Under the pieces are notes generated by a model. It was not told the DNA's origin. It ran no database searches and saw only the letters and a list, made by a program, of their open reading frames with translations. Source: Pseudomonadales bacterium (GTDB lineage: Bacteria > Pseudomonadota > Gammaproteobacteria > Pseudomonadales > Pseudohongiellaceae). Taken from it: DNA of 64,000 nt. Shown here in pieces: positions 40,604 to 50,989 of this stretch. The stretch covers positions 1-64,000 of the forward strand of contig JALRKV010000014.1 in NCBI GenBank assembly GCA_023254735.1, given 5' to 3'. How positions within the stretch are numbered: position 1 is the stretch's first letter; each line of letters opens with the position of its first letter. A program made the translations under genes and the position numbers.

Positions 40604-41547
40604 CGTCGAGCGCCTCCGTGATTCTCTGCCAAAATCCGCAGCACTAACTCATCGAAGTCGATGCCTAACTCAGCGGCAGCTCGCGGAATTAGGCTATGCT
40701 GTGTCATACCGGGAAGTGTATTGACTTCCAACAGTTGGAAGCAGCCCTGGGAATCACGCATCACATCGACACGCGCGGTTCCACTGCACCCGAGAGCCTC
40801 GTAAGCGGCAATCGCTAGCGAATTCAATTCGTGTGCATCCTTCTCATCGAGGTTGGCCGGACAAATCAACTGCGTCGTCTCGGAGAGATACTTCGCCTCA
40901 AAATCGAAAATCTCTCCACGCGCGGTCAGCTCAATGCTCGGCAAAATTTCACCATCAAGGACGCCGATCGTGTATTCGGGGCCATCAATGCAACGCTCCG
41001 CCATGACCTTCGCGCCAACCTTGAGTGCGCTTTGATACGCCGTTTGCAACTCGCTGGCACTGCGTGCCTTAGCAATGCCTAGACTCGAGCCACCGCTGAC
41101 TGGCTTTACAACGCAAAGCCCCAATCGCGCCGCTACCGTCTCCCAGTCGGTTTGCTCCGACAGCAACTCGTAGTCGGGCGTTGCGAGGCTCGATTGCAGC
41201 CAAATCTGTTTTGCGCGGATCTTGTCCATGGCCAGTGCCGACGCGAGAACGCCCGAACCGCTATAAGGAATTCCAATGGTCTCGAGGAAGCCCTGAATGA
41301 CGCCATCTTCCCCGCCTTCGCCATGCAACATGTTGAGAGCAAAATCAGGCGCGAGCGCGGAAAGCTTTTCAACTATTCTCTCGTCAACATCGAGCTTGCT
41401 TGCCCTCACACCCGAACGGATGAGGCTTTGCAACACTGCCTCACCGCTGAGTAACGATATTTCGCGCTCGGCAGAATGCCCGCCCATAAGAACGACAACA
41501 TGACCGGCATTGGTCACTGCTTGCTGCCTATCAAACGCTTTCACCAT
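40600..41547 (-). CDS. ddl: D-alanine--D-alanine ligase
   Basis: ATP-grasp enzyme, 315 aa, joining two D-Ala for the peptidoglycan stem. Motifs: MGGHSAEREISLLSG at the N-terminus, LHGEGGEDG, VVKPVSGGSSLG, and LLEVNTLPGMT near the end with Mg ligands. Located between murC and ftsQ as DdlB. An 87-bp gap before it separates it from murC, room for an internal promoter of ftsQAZ. Confidence 0.97.
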   Translation of the reverse strand: MVKAFDRQQAVTNAGHVVVLMGGHSAEREISLLSGEAVLQSLIRSGVRASKLDVDERIVEKLSALAPDFALNMLHGEGGEDGVIQGFLETIGIPYSGSGVLASALAMDKIRAKQIWLQSSLATPDYELLSEQTDWETVAARLGLCVVKPVSGGSSLGIAKARSASELQTAYQSALKVGAKVMAERCIDGPEYTIGVLDGEILPSIELTARGEIFDFEAKYLSETTQLICPANLDEKDAHELNSLAIAAYEALGCSGTARVDVMRDSQGCFQLLEVNTLPGMTQHSLIPRAAAELGIDFDELVLRILAENHGGARR

Positions 41548-41634
41548 GCTTTCGATCTCTTTAATTTTCGATCTGATATCGACGGTGTGTTAAGCCGACT
41601 ATCAGCAATCCCTTTGTCGTGTCGCGATGACCGC

Positions 41635-43086
41635 TCACTTGCTTGCCGTCACGCTGCGCATTGCGAGCGTCTTGGAAAGCTGTTTCGCCAACGCGCCAAC
41701 GCTACCGGCGCCTTGCGTCACAACGATATCACCGTCGGCCACGATGCCTTCTAAAATCTCCAACACATCAGCTTCGTCTTGAACGAAAATAGGATCCACC
41801 TTTCCTCGCAATCGAATACTGCGGCCTAGGCTCCTTGAGTCGGCGCCCGCAATCTTTTTTTCGCCCGCCGCGTAGACCTCAAGCAACAAAAGCACGTCGA
41901 CCTCGCACAGCACGTCGACAAAATCATCATAGAGGTCACTCGTTCGGCTGTATCGATGCGGTTGAAAAAGCATCACAAGGCGTCTATCGGGCCACCCTTC
42001 CCTCAGCGCAAGGATCGTCGCTGCTACTTCTGTCGGATGATGACCGTAGTCATCAACCAACATAATTTCACCGTCTCCGAGCGGGAACACGCCCTGCACA
42101 TCGAAACGGCGACCGACACCCGCAAAATTTTCGATCCCTTGTTTGATTGCAGCAAGGTCGAGCCCCTCGTCAACGGCGACGGCGAGCGCTGCAGTCGCAT
42201 TAAGCGCGTTGTGACGCCCGGGCATATTGAGCGTTATCGGCAGCCTGTTACCGGTCTCACGATGATAAACCTCGAATCGTGTCTCGCCGCCGCGCTGGGA
42301 AAGATTCTCGATGCGAAAATCTGCCTCTTCTGAAAACCCATAGGTCAACTTAGGACGCGACACGAGGGGCATAATCTCGCGCACAGAGGGATCATCAATA
42401 CACAGAACGGCTAAGCCATAGAACGGCAGGTTGTGCAGAAAGTTGATAAAGGTTTCTTTCACTTTCTCGAAATCGCCGCCATACGTGCCCATATGATCGG
42501 CTTCGATATTGGTTACCACGGCAACCATCGGTTGCAGATGCATAAACGAGGCGTCACTTTCGTCGGCCTCTGCGACCAAATACCGGCTTTCGCCGAGCCG
42601 CGCATTCGTGCCTGCGCTGTTTAGCAGCCCACCAATAATGAAGGTTGGGTCAGCACCGCTCGCCGCTAGCACCGAGGCTAGGAGACTTGTGGTGGTCGTT
42701 TTGCCGTGTGTGCCCGCAATTGCGATCGAATGCCTGTAACGCATAAGCTCGGCGAGCATCTCTGCGCGTGCCAGAAGGGGTAATTTTGCCGCCGCCGCCG
42801 CACGCATCTCAGGATTTTTCATTGTCACAGCGCTCGAATAAACGACTACGTCGGCAAGTTCGATATTGCTCTCAGCATGACCAATAAAAACCGTAGCACC
42901 CAAGTCTTTCAGTCGACGCGTGTTCGCAGACTCGGCAATGTCAGACCCTGTAATGGCATAGCCCTGATTCTGTAACACTTCTGCGATGCCGCACATTCCC
43001 GCACCGCCGATGCCGATGAAGTGAACCGTCTTGATGCGGCGCATCTCGGGAATACTATGTTGCTGCCGCTTAGCGGGCATGTGCAC
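41635..43086 (-). CDS. murC: UDP-N-acetylmuramate--L-alanine ligase
   Basis: First amino-acid ligase of peptidoglycan synthesis (483 aa). N-terminal UDP-binding [18 protein letters not shown]-loop [11 protein letters not shown], and EADESDASF are clear. It begins 17 bases inside the murG end (overlap 43070-43086), so the two are translationally linked. Confidence 0.98.
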   Translation of the reverse strand: MHMPAKRQQHSIPEMRRIKTVHFIGIGGAGMCGIAEVLQNQGYAITGSDIAESANTRRLKDLGATVFIGHAESNIELADVVVYSSAVTMKNPEMRAAAAAKLPLLARAEMLAELMRYRHSIAIAGTHGKTTTTSLLASVLAASGADPTFIIGGLLNSAGTNARLGESRYLVAEADESDASFMHLQPMVAVVTNIEADHMGTYGGDFEKVKETFINFLHNLPFYGLAVLCIDDPSVREIMPLVSRPKLTYGFSEEADFRIENLSQRGGETRFEVYHRETGNRLPITLNMPGRHNALNATAALAVAVDEGLDLAAIKQGIENFAGVGRRFDVQGVFPLGDGEIMLVDDYGHHPTEVAATILALREGWPDRRLVMLFQPHRYSRTSDLYDDFVDVLCEVDVLLLLEVYAAGEKKIAGADSRSLGRSIRLRGKVDPIFVQDEADVLEILEGIVADGDIVVTQGAGSVGALAKQLSKTLAMRSVTASK

Positions 43087-44176
43087 TCTCCATCATGATA
43101 TCGGCAATACGCGTGTCGACGTGGCGCAGCGCGCGTGCGTGCGCAGCCCTCGATTTGGCGAGAAGTAAATTTCGATCTGTGTCTAACAAAGCAATCTCGG
43201 CCGCAAGGCGATCACCCGAAAGCAGCTGCTGCTCGATAACTGTCGCCGCACCAGCTGCGCTTAGCCACCGAGCGTTGTGGAGCTGCTGCTGATCTTTATG
43301 GTAAGGGTATGGCACGAGAATAGACGCGCGGCCAGCGACGGCAATTTCCGTGACTGTGCTTGCACCCGAACGCCCTATTACGAGATCTGCCCACGCGTAG
43401 GCGGCAGCCATATCGTCAATAAACGCAGTAACTGTCAATCTGTTATTCGGCTCGAATCCGGCATTAGTGTAGGCGATGAGAGTCGGCTCGAGCTGGGCAG
43501 CACCGGTTTGATGCCTTACCTCTGGCACGCTGGACGCCGCAGCGACCCTCAGTTGCGCGAGCGCCTCTGGCATCGCCTCGTTGATCGCCAGCGCGCCTTG
43601 ACTTCCACCTAGAACCAAAATCCGAAGTGGACGCTCGCGCGCTGCGAGCTCAGGCATAGTTGCACCAACCTGTTCGATGTCCGCGCGCACAGGATTGCCA
43701 ACCGACAGCACCTTATCGCTCTTCGAAAAGGCATCGGGGAACGCCTCGAAGACGCAGGTCGCTAGTCGAGACAGCAAGCGATTAGTGAGACCGGCTACAG
43801 CATTCTGTTCGTGGAGATAGAGCTTTTTGCGAAGGAGTCTCGCAGCGACGCCGCCCGGACCAGAAACATACCCCCCCATACCCAACACACAGTCCGGTTT
43901 TATTTTGTAAATGATCACGAGGCTCTGCCATAGCGAACGCATGAGCATCCAGGGCGCGCTGAGGAGTCGTGTGAGCCCTTTCCCCTTCAAGCCCTTCGCG
44001 GCAATCTGGTGAAACTCATAGCCGGTGCTTTCCAGGAGTTTTCCTTCCATGCCATTTGGCGTTCCTAGCCAGTCGATCTTAACGCCTCGAGCCTCTAGCT
44101 GACGCGCGATAGCGAGTGCGGGGAATACGTGACCGCCAGTTCCTGCCGCCATTATCAACACTCGAGAGATTGCCAT
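43070..44176 (-). CDS. murG: Lipid II synthase, undecaprenyl-PP-MurNAc-pentapeptide GlcNAc transferase
   Basis: GT28 glycosyltransferase of 368 aa adding GlcNAc to lipid I on the cytosolic membrane face. Signatures: [42 protein letters not shown] and [12 protein letters not shown]. Shares one base with the ftsW end. Confidence 0.98.
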   Translation of the reverse strand: MAISRVLIMAAGTGGHVFPALAIARQLEARGVKIDWLGTPNGMEGKLLESTGYEFHQIAAKGLKGKGLTRLLSAPWMLMRSLWQSLVIIYKIKPDCVLGMGGYVSGPGGVAARLLRKKLYLHEQNAVAGLTNRLLSRLATCVFEAFPDAFSKSDKVLSVGNPVRADIEQVGATMPELAARERPLRILVLGGSQGALAINEAMPEALAQLRVAAASSVPEVRHQTGAAQLEPTLIAYTNAGFEPNNRLTVTAFIDDMAAAYAWADLVIGRSGASTVTEIAVAGRASILVPYPYHKDQQQLHNARWLSAAGAATVIEQQLLSGDRLAAEIALLDTDRNLLLAKSRAAHARALRHVDTRIADIMMESAHAR

Positions 44177-45375
44177 TACCTCTCCCAGATAGAGGTGGTT
44201 TTCGTCGCTGCTGCCAAGCGATCAGTCTCGTACTCAATTCGTATAAGAAGCGCTGCCATCACGCAGCTCATGATCAGACTCGCACCACCGTAGCTCAGAA
44301 ATGGAAGCGTCAGTCCCTTCGTAGGGAGTAGGCCGATATTAACGCCCACATTGATGAGCGCCTGACCCGCAAATAACAGCCCGAGGCCATAGGCAAAGAA
44401 GGCCGCGAAGTAGCTTTCTTGCGCCTCGGCGCGTCTACCAATCGCGAATGCGCGATACACCAAAATACAGAACAGCGAGACGACTACCGCAACACCGACC
44501 ATGCCAAATTCTTCACCAATTATTGCAAGTACAAAGTCGGTGTGTGCTTCGGGTAAGAAATAAAGCTTCTGAATACTGTTCCCCAACCCCGTGCCGAACC
44601 ATTCACCGCGCCCGAAGGCAATCAGGGCTTGGGCCAACTGGTAGCCGTCGCCGTAGACATTCTCAATTGCCCAGGGATCGCGAAAGGAGGTAAAGCGAGC
44701 GATGACGTGCGGCTTATTTATTGCAATGATGGTAAAGCCAACGCCTGCGACTAAAACGATAAGTAAGATTCTCCAGAGTTTCGCGCCCGCGAGAAACAGC
44801 ATACAGAACGTCGTCGCCATTAAGATAACTAACGCCCCATGATCAGGCTCGCGTTGCAGCAAGCCTGCAGCGAACGCAGATGCACCAAGGGGGACCAAGA
44901 ATTGCCTCCAGTTCTCGCGCACGGCCTGATAGTTTTTCTGTAAATAGTCGGCCGTAAAAATCACCAAGAACAGCTTTGCAAGCTCCGAGGGCTGCAGGTC
45001 AAAAAAACCAAGATCTATCCAGCGCGCGCTGCCATTAACACTTTTGCCGATACCGGGAATAAGCACCGCTATCAGCAGAACGTAGGAAATCAATAAAAGC
45101 AGGAAAGAGAACCGGCGCCAGAGCGACAGAGGAATCGCGAGTGTCACGGCCGACGCTGCTAAGCCAACAAAAGCAAAAATGGACTGCCGCTTTAAATAAT
45201 AGAGCGGGTCACCATTGCTCGAATTAGCGATCTCTACTGACGCGGAAGTCATCATGAGTAGCCCGATGCAGAGCAAAGAGAATGCGACAAGCAGCACCGT
45301 GTTGAGCGGTCGTGCCGGCGCAGCGGCAAAATCACTCGCCAGAGAAAGTCGATTTGTTCGCTCTAAACTCGCCAT
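44176..45375 (-). CDS. ftsW: SEDS glycosyltransferase FtsW
   Basis: Ten-helix septal peptidoglycan polymerase (399 aa) acting with FtsI. The SEDS signature is seen in GLLLQREPDHGALVI-like loop 'QREPDHG', with the essential Asp, and the C-terminal NVGVNIGLLPTKGLTLPFLSYGG segment. Directly follows murD with no gap. Confidence 0.98.
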   Translation of the reverse strand: MASLERTNRLSLASDFAAAPARPLNTVLLVAFSLLCIGLLMMTSASVEIANSSNGDPLYYLKRQSIFAFVGLAASAVTLAIPLSLWRRFSFLLLLISYVLLIAVLIPGIGKSVNGSARWIDLGFFDLQPSELAKLFLVIFTADYLQKNYQAVRENWRQFLVPLGASAFAAGLLQREPDHGALVILMATTFCMLFLAGAKLWRILLIVLVAGVGFTIIAINKPHVIARFTSFRDPWAIENVYGDGYQLAQALIAFGRGEWFGTGLGNSIQKLYFLPEAHTDFVLAIIGEEFGMVGVAVVVSLFCILVYRAFAIGRRAEAQESYFAAFFAYGLGLLFAGQALINVGVNIGLLPTKGLTLPFLSYGGASLIMSCVMAALLIRIEYETDRLAAATKTTSIWER

Positions 45376-46797
45376 TTAGTCTTCATCCTCATACTTTTTT
45401 TCGCGCACTCTTGTGGCAAAAACGTCGCCACGGTGTTGGAAATTGTCGAACATATCGAAGCTCGCACAGGCCGGCGACAGAAGCACCGCATCGCCGGCTT
45501 GCGCCGCGGCCGTCGCCTGCTCAATCGCCTCCTCCATGCTTTGCGCAAACGTCACCTCGTGCGCATAAGAATCCTGCTCGAGACACTCCGCAATGAGTTT
45601 GGCGTCGCGCCCGATCAAGATTACGTTACGCACAAAGTCGCCTATCGCCGGCGCAAGTGGCGAAAAATCGGCCCCTTTCCCCTCGCCGCCTGCAATAAGT
45701 ACAAGCTTGCCGCCGGTTGACGCGGCGATGTGCTCGCCCAATCCAACAACCGAGGCGAGCGTGGAACCGACATTAGTTCCTTTCGAATCGTTGAAATAGT
45801 CAACATTATCTATCTTCGCTACCCACTGGCATCGGTGCGGCAGGCCGTTAAAATCCGCGATCCCCTGTGCAATCGATTCGAGCGAAACACCGATGGCATG
45901 AGCGAGAGCGCTCGCTGCAAGTGCGTTTGCGATATTGTGCTCGCCTGCCACCCTCATTCGCTCTACGGCGAGGAACGCGCTGCCGTTAAAACTTAGCGCT
46001 CGCGCACCTTTTACCCCATCGATTCCAAACCCACCTTCGACTGCGCCCTGCGTCGAATAACACACCGTCGCTGTCGCCGGATCGAGGGGGAAAGTTAATG
46101 CATCGTTTGCATTAACGCAGACCTGTTTCGCCCCGAGAAATATATTTTGCTTCGCACTCAGATACTCCGAGGCGTCGACATACCTATCCATGTGATCCTG
46201 ACTTAAGTTCAGTAAGGCGACAGCTTCAGCATTCAAAAAAGGCGTTGTCTCTAGTTGGAAACTCGACAGTTCTAACACGTAGAGCGCTTTGGGTTCTTCG
46301 CTAAGCAGATCCAACGCCGGTTTAAAATTCTCACCATCGAGATTACCGCCAAGGCCAAAAGACCTACCCGCGGCTCGAAGAATCGAGGCAAGCATGGCGA
46401 CCACGGTGCTTTTGCCGTTAGACCCTGTGACCCCAACAATCGGCTTTTTCACTCGCTGCGCAAACAACGCAATATCGCCGGTGACCTCGACTCCTGCGCT
46501 CTTTGCTTGCGCGATCGCGTCGGTTTTTACACTGACCCCCGGGCTCACGATTAGTCGTTGAGCGCGTGCCAGAAAAGCCTCGCGAAGATCACCTAATTCT
46601 ATTACTACCCCAGGAAATTCAGCTCTAAAAACATCGAGCATCGCGGGCGCTGTACGCGTATCGGCAACAGCAAATTCGGCGCCTATCGATTTTAGAAAGC
46701 GTGCGCACGATAGCCCTGTTGCGCCCATGCCGATGATAAGCGACAGCCCATCAAATCCCTCTTGCACTTCGCCGGACAATCCTACTGCTCGCGTCAC
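45376..46797 (-). CDS. murD: UDP-N-acetylmuramoyl-L-alanine--D-glutamate ligase
   Basis: Adds D-Glu to UDP-MurNAc-L-Ala; 473 aa. P-loop VGVTGSNGKSTVVAML, NLSQDHMDRY, and FNDSKGTNVGSTLAS are typical. GTG start. Lies between mraY (17 bp upstream) and ftsW (adjacent). Confidence 0.97.
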   Translation of the reverse strand: MTRAVGLSGEVQEGFDGLSLIIGMGATGLSCARFLKSIGAEFAVADTRTAPAMLDVFRAEFPGVVIELGDLREAFLARAQRLIVSPGVSVKTDAIAQAKSAGVEVTGDIALFAQRVKKPIVGVTGSNGKSTVVAMLASILRAAGRSFGLGGNLDGENFKPALDLLSEEPKALYVLELSSFQLETTPFLNAEAVALLNLSQDHMDRYVDASEYLSAKQNIFLGAKQVCVNANDALTFPLDPATATVCYSTQGAVEGGFGIDGVKGARALSFNGSAFLAVERMRVAGEHNIANALAASALAHAIGVSLESIAQGIADFNGLPHRCQWVAKIDNVDYFNDSKGTNVGSTLASVVGLGEHIAASTGGKLVLIAGGEGKGADFSPLAPAIGDFVRNVILIGRDAKLIAECLEQDSYAHEVTFAQSMEEAIEQATAAAQAGDAVLLSPACASFDMFDNFQHRGDVFATRVREKKYEDED

Positions 46798-46814
46798 GCC
46801 TGCCTCATCGCTTA

Positions 46815-47897
46815 TTAGCGCAGCTTTAATGTTGCCAAGCCAAATAACACCAACATCACCGTGATAATCCAGAATCTGACGATAACCCGTGGTTCAGGCC
46901 AGCCCATCAGCTCAAAATGATGATGGATAGGTGCCATTTTAAAAATTCGTTTGCCCGTCAACTTGAATGAACCAACCTGCAGGATTACCGACAGTGTTTC
47001 CATTACAAACACACCGCCCATAATGACAAGAACTAATTCGTGGCGTGCAATTATTGCCATCGTACCGAGTGCCGCACCCAGCGCGAGCGCGCCGACGTCA
47101 CCCATGAAGATTTGCGCGGGATAGGTGTTAAACCAAAGGAAGCCCAGACCTGCGCCAAGCAACCCACCGGCGAAGATCACCACTTCGCCAGAACCGGCGA
47201 TATAGGGAATCTGCAAATAGTTCGCGAATTCAACATGGCCTGCAAGATATGCGATGGCGCCTAGCGCCCCGCCGACCAAAACCGAGGGCAGTATGGCCAG
47301 ACCATCGAGACCGTCGGTTAAGTTGACCGCATTGCTAAAACCAACAATGAAAAAATAACTTATGACGATGTAAAAAACGCCAAGGTCGAGCGCAATGCTC
47401 TTGAAAAACGGCAGTATATAATGCGTTTCGGCGGGGCCGAGTGCTGAACTGTAGAGCGCCAGAGCAGCAGCGATGCCGATTAACGATTGCCAAAAATACT
47501 TCCACCGCGCAGGCAAGCCCACAGCATTTTTGCGAAAGACCTTGCGGTAGTCATCGACCCAACCCACCGCGCCGAAGGCGAGGGTCACTAGGAGCAAAAC
47601 CCAGACGTAATGGTTTGTCAGATCCGACCAGAGAAGGGTGCTTGCCGTGATACCAACAAGGATGAGAACACCTCCCATCGTTGGAGTGCCAGCTTTGCTG
47701 AGGTGTGACTGTGGCCCATCGTCGCGAACGACTTGACCGATCTGATTCTTGTTTAGCGCACGAATCAAGATAGGCCCAACGAGTAGGGACACACCCAGAG
47801 CGGTGAGCACACTAAAAATGCCGCGAACGGTTATGTACTGCAGCACAGCGAACGCGCTGTTGAACTGCATCAAGTAATCCGACAGCCATACTAGCAT
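46815..47897 (-). CDS. mraY: Phospho-N-acetylmuramoyl-pentapeptide transferase MraY
   Basis: Integral membrane enzyme (360 aa, about ten helices) producing lipid I from UDP-MurNAc-pentapeptide and undecaprenyl phosphate. Conserved loops: [34 protein letters not shown] (with catalytic Asp) and [17 protein letters not shown] in part. 66 bp after murF. Confidence 0.98.
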   Translation of the reverse strand: MLVWLSDYLMQFNSAFAVLQYITVRGIFSVLTALGVSLLVGPILIRALNKNQIGQVVRDDGPQSHLSKAGTPTMGGVLILVGITASTLLWSDLTNHYVWVLLLVTLAFGAVGWVDDYRKVFRKNAVGLPARWKYFWQSLIGIAAALALYSSALGPAETHYILPFFKSIALDLGVFYIVISYFFIVGFSNAVNLTDGLDGLAILPSVLVGGALGAIAYLAGHVEFANYLQIPYIAGSGEVVIFAGGLLGAGLGFLWFNTYPAQIFMGDVGALALGAALGTMAIIARHELVLVIMGGVFVMETLSVILQVGSFKLTGKRIFKMAPIHHHFELMGWPEPRVIVRFWIITVMLVLFGLATLKLR

Positions 47898-47963
47898 TCT
47901 GAATTTTCCCTATTCTTGCTTATTCTTAGAGCAACTCTCTTTGGAGTCGCTGTGTTGTTTACG

Positions 47964-49367
47964 TTATGTCTCGCTGCTTAACGCGGCAACGACCGTCTCC
48001 ATGGTCGCCCCACGAGAGCCTTTCACGAGAAATACTGTGTCAGCGCTAGCGAGCGCTACGCAGTCCGCCTCTAAAGCAGTGCGATCGCTGTAGAGCACGC
48101 CCTTCTCACCACCCGCCTTTGAGTAGGCGTCAATCATTGCCGCGCAATCCTTGCCCAACCCAAGCAGCAGCGGAACACCATGCTTCGCCGCATACTCGCC
48201 GACTGCGCGATGCGACGATTCCGTTTCGTCACCAAGTTCCCGCATTTCACCGGCGACCATGACCTTCTCTCCCTCAGCTGCCATCAACACATCGATGGCA
48301 GCATTAAAGGAATCAGGGTTCGCGTTGTACGTATCATCAAGTAATCGGCACCCTTGCCTACCTATTGAGGGAAATAGTCTGCCTGGCACCGGCGCAGCCT
48401 GTCGTAGCCCAATACGCACATCATCTAGGCTGGCGCCGGCCTCCAAGGCACAGGCCGCCGCAGAAAGCGCATTCTCCGCGTTATGGCTGCCGAGCAACTG
48501 TATTTCGGCGTCGACTTCTCCCTGCGGGGTGTAGAGCGTGAATGCAACGCTTCCCCCCGCAAGCAGGCGCGTAGGCGAACACCGATAGTCTGCCTCGGGC
48601 ACCTTGTTGCCATAGCTAAACAGCCTAACCTGACGCGCGCCTGCCCGTTTAATCCATTGCGAACAATTAGGGTCATTGGCATTGAGCACTGCGACCCCTG
48701 AGGCAGAGAGCCCATCGATGATCTCGCCCTTGGCCTCCACGATGCCTTGCAGAGAGCCGAAGCCTTCGATATGCGCCGCGCTCGCCTTGGTTATCAATAC
48801 AATGTCTGGTCTTGCTGCTGCGACACTAAATGCGATTTCGCCAGCGCCATTAGCCCCCATCTCGATCACGGCAAACTGATGCGTATCCTCGAGGCGCAGC
48901 AGCGTGAGCGGCACTCCTATCGTGTTATTCAAATTCTCCGCGGTAATCAATGTTTGCGCTTTAGCCTTGAGAATACTGCCGATCATTTCTTTGACAGAGG
49001 TCTTACCCTGACTACCCGTTAGCGCAATCACCGTGGCCGGACACCTCTGCCGGTTGAGTCGCGCAAGGGTAGCGAGTGCGGTTAGCGTGTCATCAACTAC
49101 CAGTCGTCTCTGCTGAGTCTCAGTATTCTCAGAGCCAAGCACATGCGTCACAGCCGCCGCAGCTCCTCGGGTAAATGCTTCGTCAACAAACTCATCGCCG
49201 TTAAAGCGCTCACCCTTCAGAGAAATATAGAGATCCCCTGAATGCGTCTTTCGAGAGTCGGTTGTAACGGAAGTAAACGCCACCTTCTTCGCTGCTTCGG
49301 ACAGAGGCACGCGCACCGCCGGCCCAAGTTCGTCCGCAAGCTCGCCAAGGGTAAATTCGCCAATCAT
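47964..49367 (-). CDS. murF: UDP-MurNAc-tripeptide--D-alanyl-D-alanine ligase
   Basis: Adds D-Ala-D-Ala to the precursor; 467 aa. P-loop ALTGSQGKTSVKEMI, NLNNTIGVPLTLL and DDTYNANPDSFNAA mark the family. Overlaps murE by 4 bp (ATGA), showing coupling. Confidence 0.97.
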   Translation of the reverse strand: MIGEFTLGELADELGPAVRVPLSEAAKKVAFTSVTTDSRKTHSGDLYISLKGERFNGDEFVDEAFTRGAAAAVTHVLGSENTETQQRRLVVDDTLTALATLARLNRQRCPATVIALTGSQGKTSVKEMIGSILKAKAQTLITAENLNNTIGVPLTLLRLEDTHQFAVIEMGANGAGEIAFSVAAARPDIVLITKASAAHIEGFGSLQGIVEAKGEIIDGLSASGVAVLNANDPNCSQWIKRAGARQVRLFSYGNKVPEADYRCSPTRLLAGGSVAFTLYTPQGEVDAEIQLLGSHNAENALSAAACALEAGASLDDVRIGLRQAAPVPGRLFPSIGRQGCRLLDDTYNANPDSFNAAIDVLMAAEGEKVMVAGEMRELGDETESSHRAVGEYAAKHGVPLLLGLGKDCAAMIDAYSKAGGEKGVLYSDRTALEADCVALASADTVFLVKGSRGATMETVVAALSSET

Positions 49368-50989
49368 GTTGCCTCTCTCTGCACGTTGCTCAAAAAATCA
49401 CTCGATGAGCGTCTTTTAACGAGCGCCGCGTGCGCGTGTTCAAGATCACTGAACGGCTGCCGCTGCCCATTGATCTCTTGATAGTCTTCATGCCCTTTGC
49501 CCGCGATCAAGATCACCGCACCGGGTTTAGCGGCATCGATAACCGTGGCTATAGCCTCTTCTCTGTTCCGAATTTTTCTAACAGCCTCCGGGCGGACGAA
49601 CCCCGAAAGGATCTGATCAATGATGGCGTCGCCGTCTTCGGTTCGAGGGTTATCGTCTGTCAGTATCACCCTGTCGGCATAGTGTTCGGCGACCTCTCCC
49701 ATTAAAGGCCGCTTGCCTACATCGCGATTCCCGCCAGCGCCGAAGAGGCAGGTTAATTCTCCACTGAAGTGCTCTCGCAATCCGAGCAGCGCACTCCGCA
49801 GCCCGTCTGGCGTATGCGCGTAGTCGACGACCACGCTGATATCGCTCGCCTCCTCTTCGACCCTGACTACTTGCATCCTCCCCGGCACGGGTTTGAGCTG
49901 ACTCAACGCAGCCGCAAGGCGAGAGAAACTGAGACCCTCCCCACCTGACGCGACAGCAGGGCCTCGCTCAGCGGAGAGGAAATAGCTAACCACTGTGGCA
50001 ACGACCGCAAGCAGATTGCTTAGGTTAAACCCGCCCAATAGCCCAACCCGCACCTCGCCACTGCCTAAGGGAGTGATTAAATGCATTGCAAGACCTTGGG
50101 AATCCATCGTTACACGCTCAGCGCGCACCGAGGCGACTGCTTGGGATTGACTATAGGTTGTTACTTCAACGGAGGAGGCAATCGCATTGATGAGCGAGAG
50201 GCCATAGGCATCATCTAGATTTATGACTGCCCGTTTGAGCCCAGGCATCGTGAACAACTTCTTCTTACTTGCCCCGTAGGCCTCCATGGTGCCATGGTAG
50301 TCGAGATGATCGCGCGTGAGATTTGTAAACACTGCCGTGTCGAAATGCACGCCACTAACTCGGCGCTGATCTAAGCCGACGGAAGAAACTTCCATGATGA
50401 CAGGATTAACCCCCGTCGAGACAAGTTCGTACAGCGCGCGCTGTGTAAAGACCGCATCAGGCGTTGTGAGAGCGGTCGCCGCGAGGCTATCAGGACGGCC
50501 GTAGCCCAGCGTGCCGATTGTTGCCGAGTCGCGGCCAAGGCTTGCAAATGCCTGAGCCATAAAAGCGGCGCAGCTGGTCTTGCCATTGGTGCCAGTTATT
50601 CCTATCACCGCTGCTTGCGCACTCGGGTCGGAATAAAACCTCCCCGCAATCGCGCTCATCTTCGACTGTAGCGAATCGACGGCGATCACAGGGATATCAT
50701 CTATCCAGTTAATGCCCGTCCATTCGCCTCCTGATTCCGCGAGAACTGCGACGGCACCGGAATTAATTGCAGTTGGAATAAAATCGCGCGCATCGAGGTT
50801 ACGCCCGAATACTGCAAAGAAAACATCGCCCGGAATGACGAGTCTGCTGTCTAACTGTATCCCCTTAACCCTAACATTAGAGGCTAATTTATTGACAATC
50901 GAGGCAGGAACGAACCCAGCTACAAGCTCGCTTAGGGTAATCTCGGCTGCGCTGTGCTCGACGGGGGTGCCCATTTGGCTATTCGTCAC
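49364..50989 (-). CDS. murE: UDP-MurNAc-L-Ala-D-Glu--meso-diaminopimelate ligase
   Basis: 541 aa, slightly longer than E. coli MurE (495). P-loop GITGTNGKTSCAAF and ILTDDNPRTED, the DNPR motif that selects meso-diaminopimelate over lysine. So the cell wall is of the ordinary A1-gamma type. A loop near residues 335-350 (RGPAVASGGEGLS) is extra. Overlaps the ftsI end by 11 bp. Confidence 0.97.
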   Translation of the reverse strand: MTNSQMGTPVEHSAAEITLSELVAGFVPASIVNKLASNVRVKGIQLDSRLVIPGDVFFAVFGRNLDARDFIPTAINSGAVAVLAESGGEWTGINWIDDIPVIAVDSLQSKMSAIAGRFYSDPSAQAAVIGITGTNGKTSCAAFMAQAFASLGRDSATIGTLGYGRPDSLAATALTTPDAVFTQRALYELVSTGVNPVIMEVSSVGLDQRRVSGVHFDTAVFTNLTRDHLDYHGTMEAYGASKKKLFTMPGLKRAVINLDDAYGLSLINAIASSVEVTTYSQSQAVASVRAERVTMDSQGLAMHLITPLGSGEVRVGLLGGFNLSNLLAVVATVVSYFLSAERGPAVASGGEGLSFSRLAAALSQLKPVPGRMQVVRVEEEASDISVVVDYAHTPDGLRSALLGLREHFSGELTCLFGAGGNRDVGKRPLMGEVAEHYADRVILTDDNPRTEDGDAIIDQILSGFVRPEAVRKIRNREEAIATVIDAAKPGAVILIAGKGHEDYQEINGQRQPFSDLEHAHAALVKRRSSSDFLSNVQREAT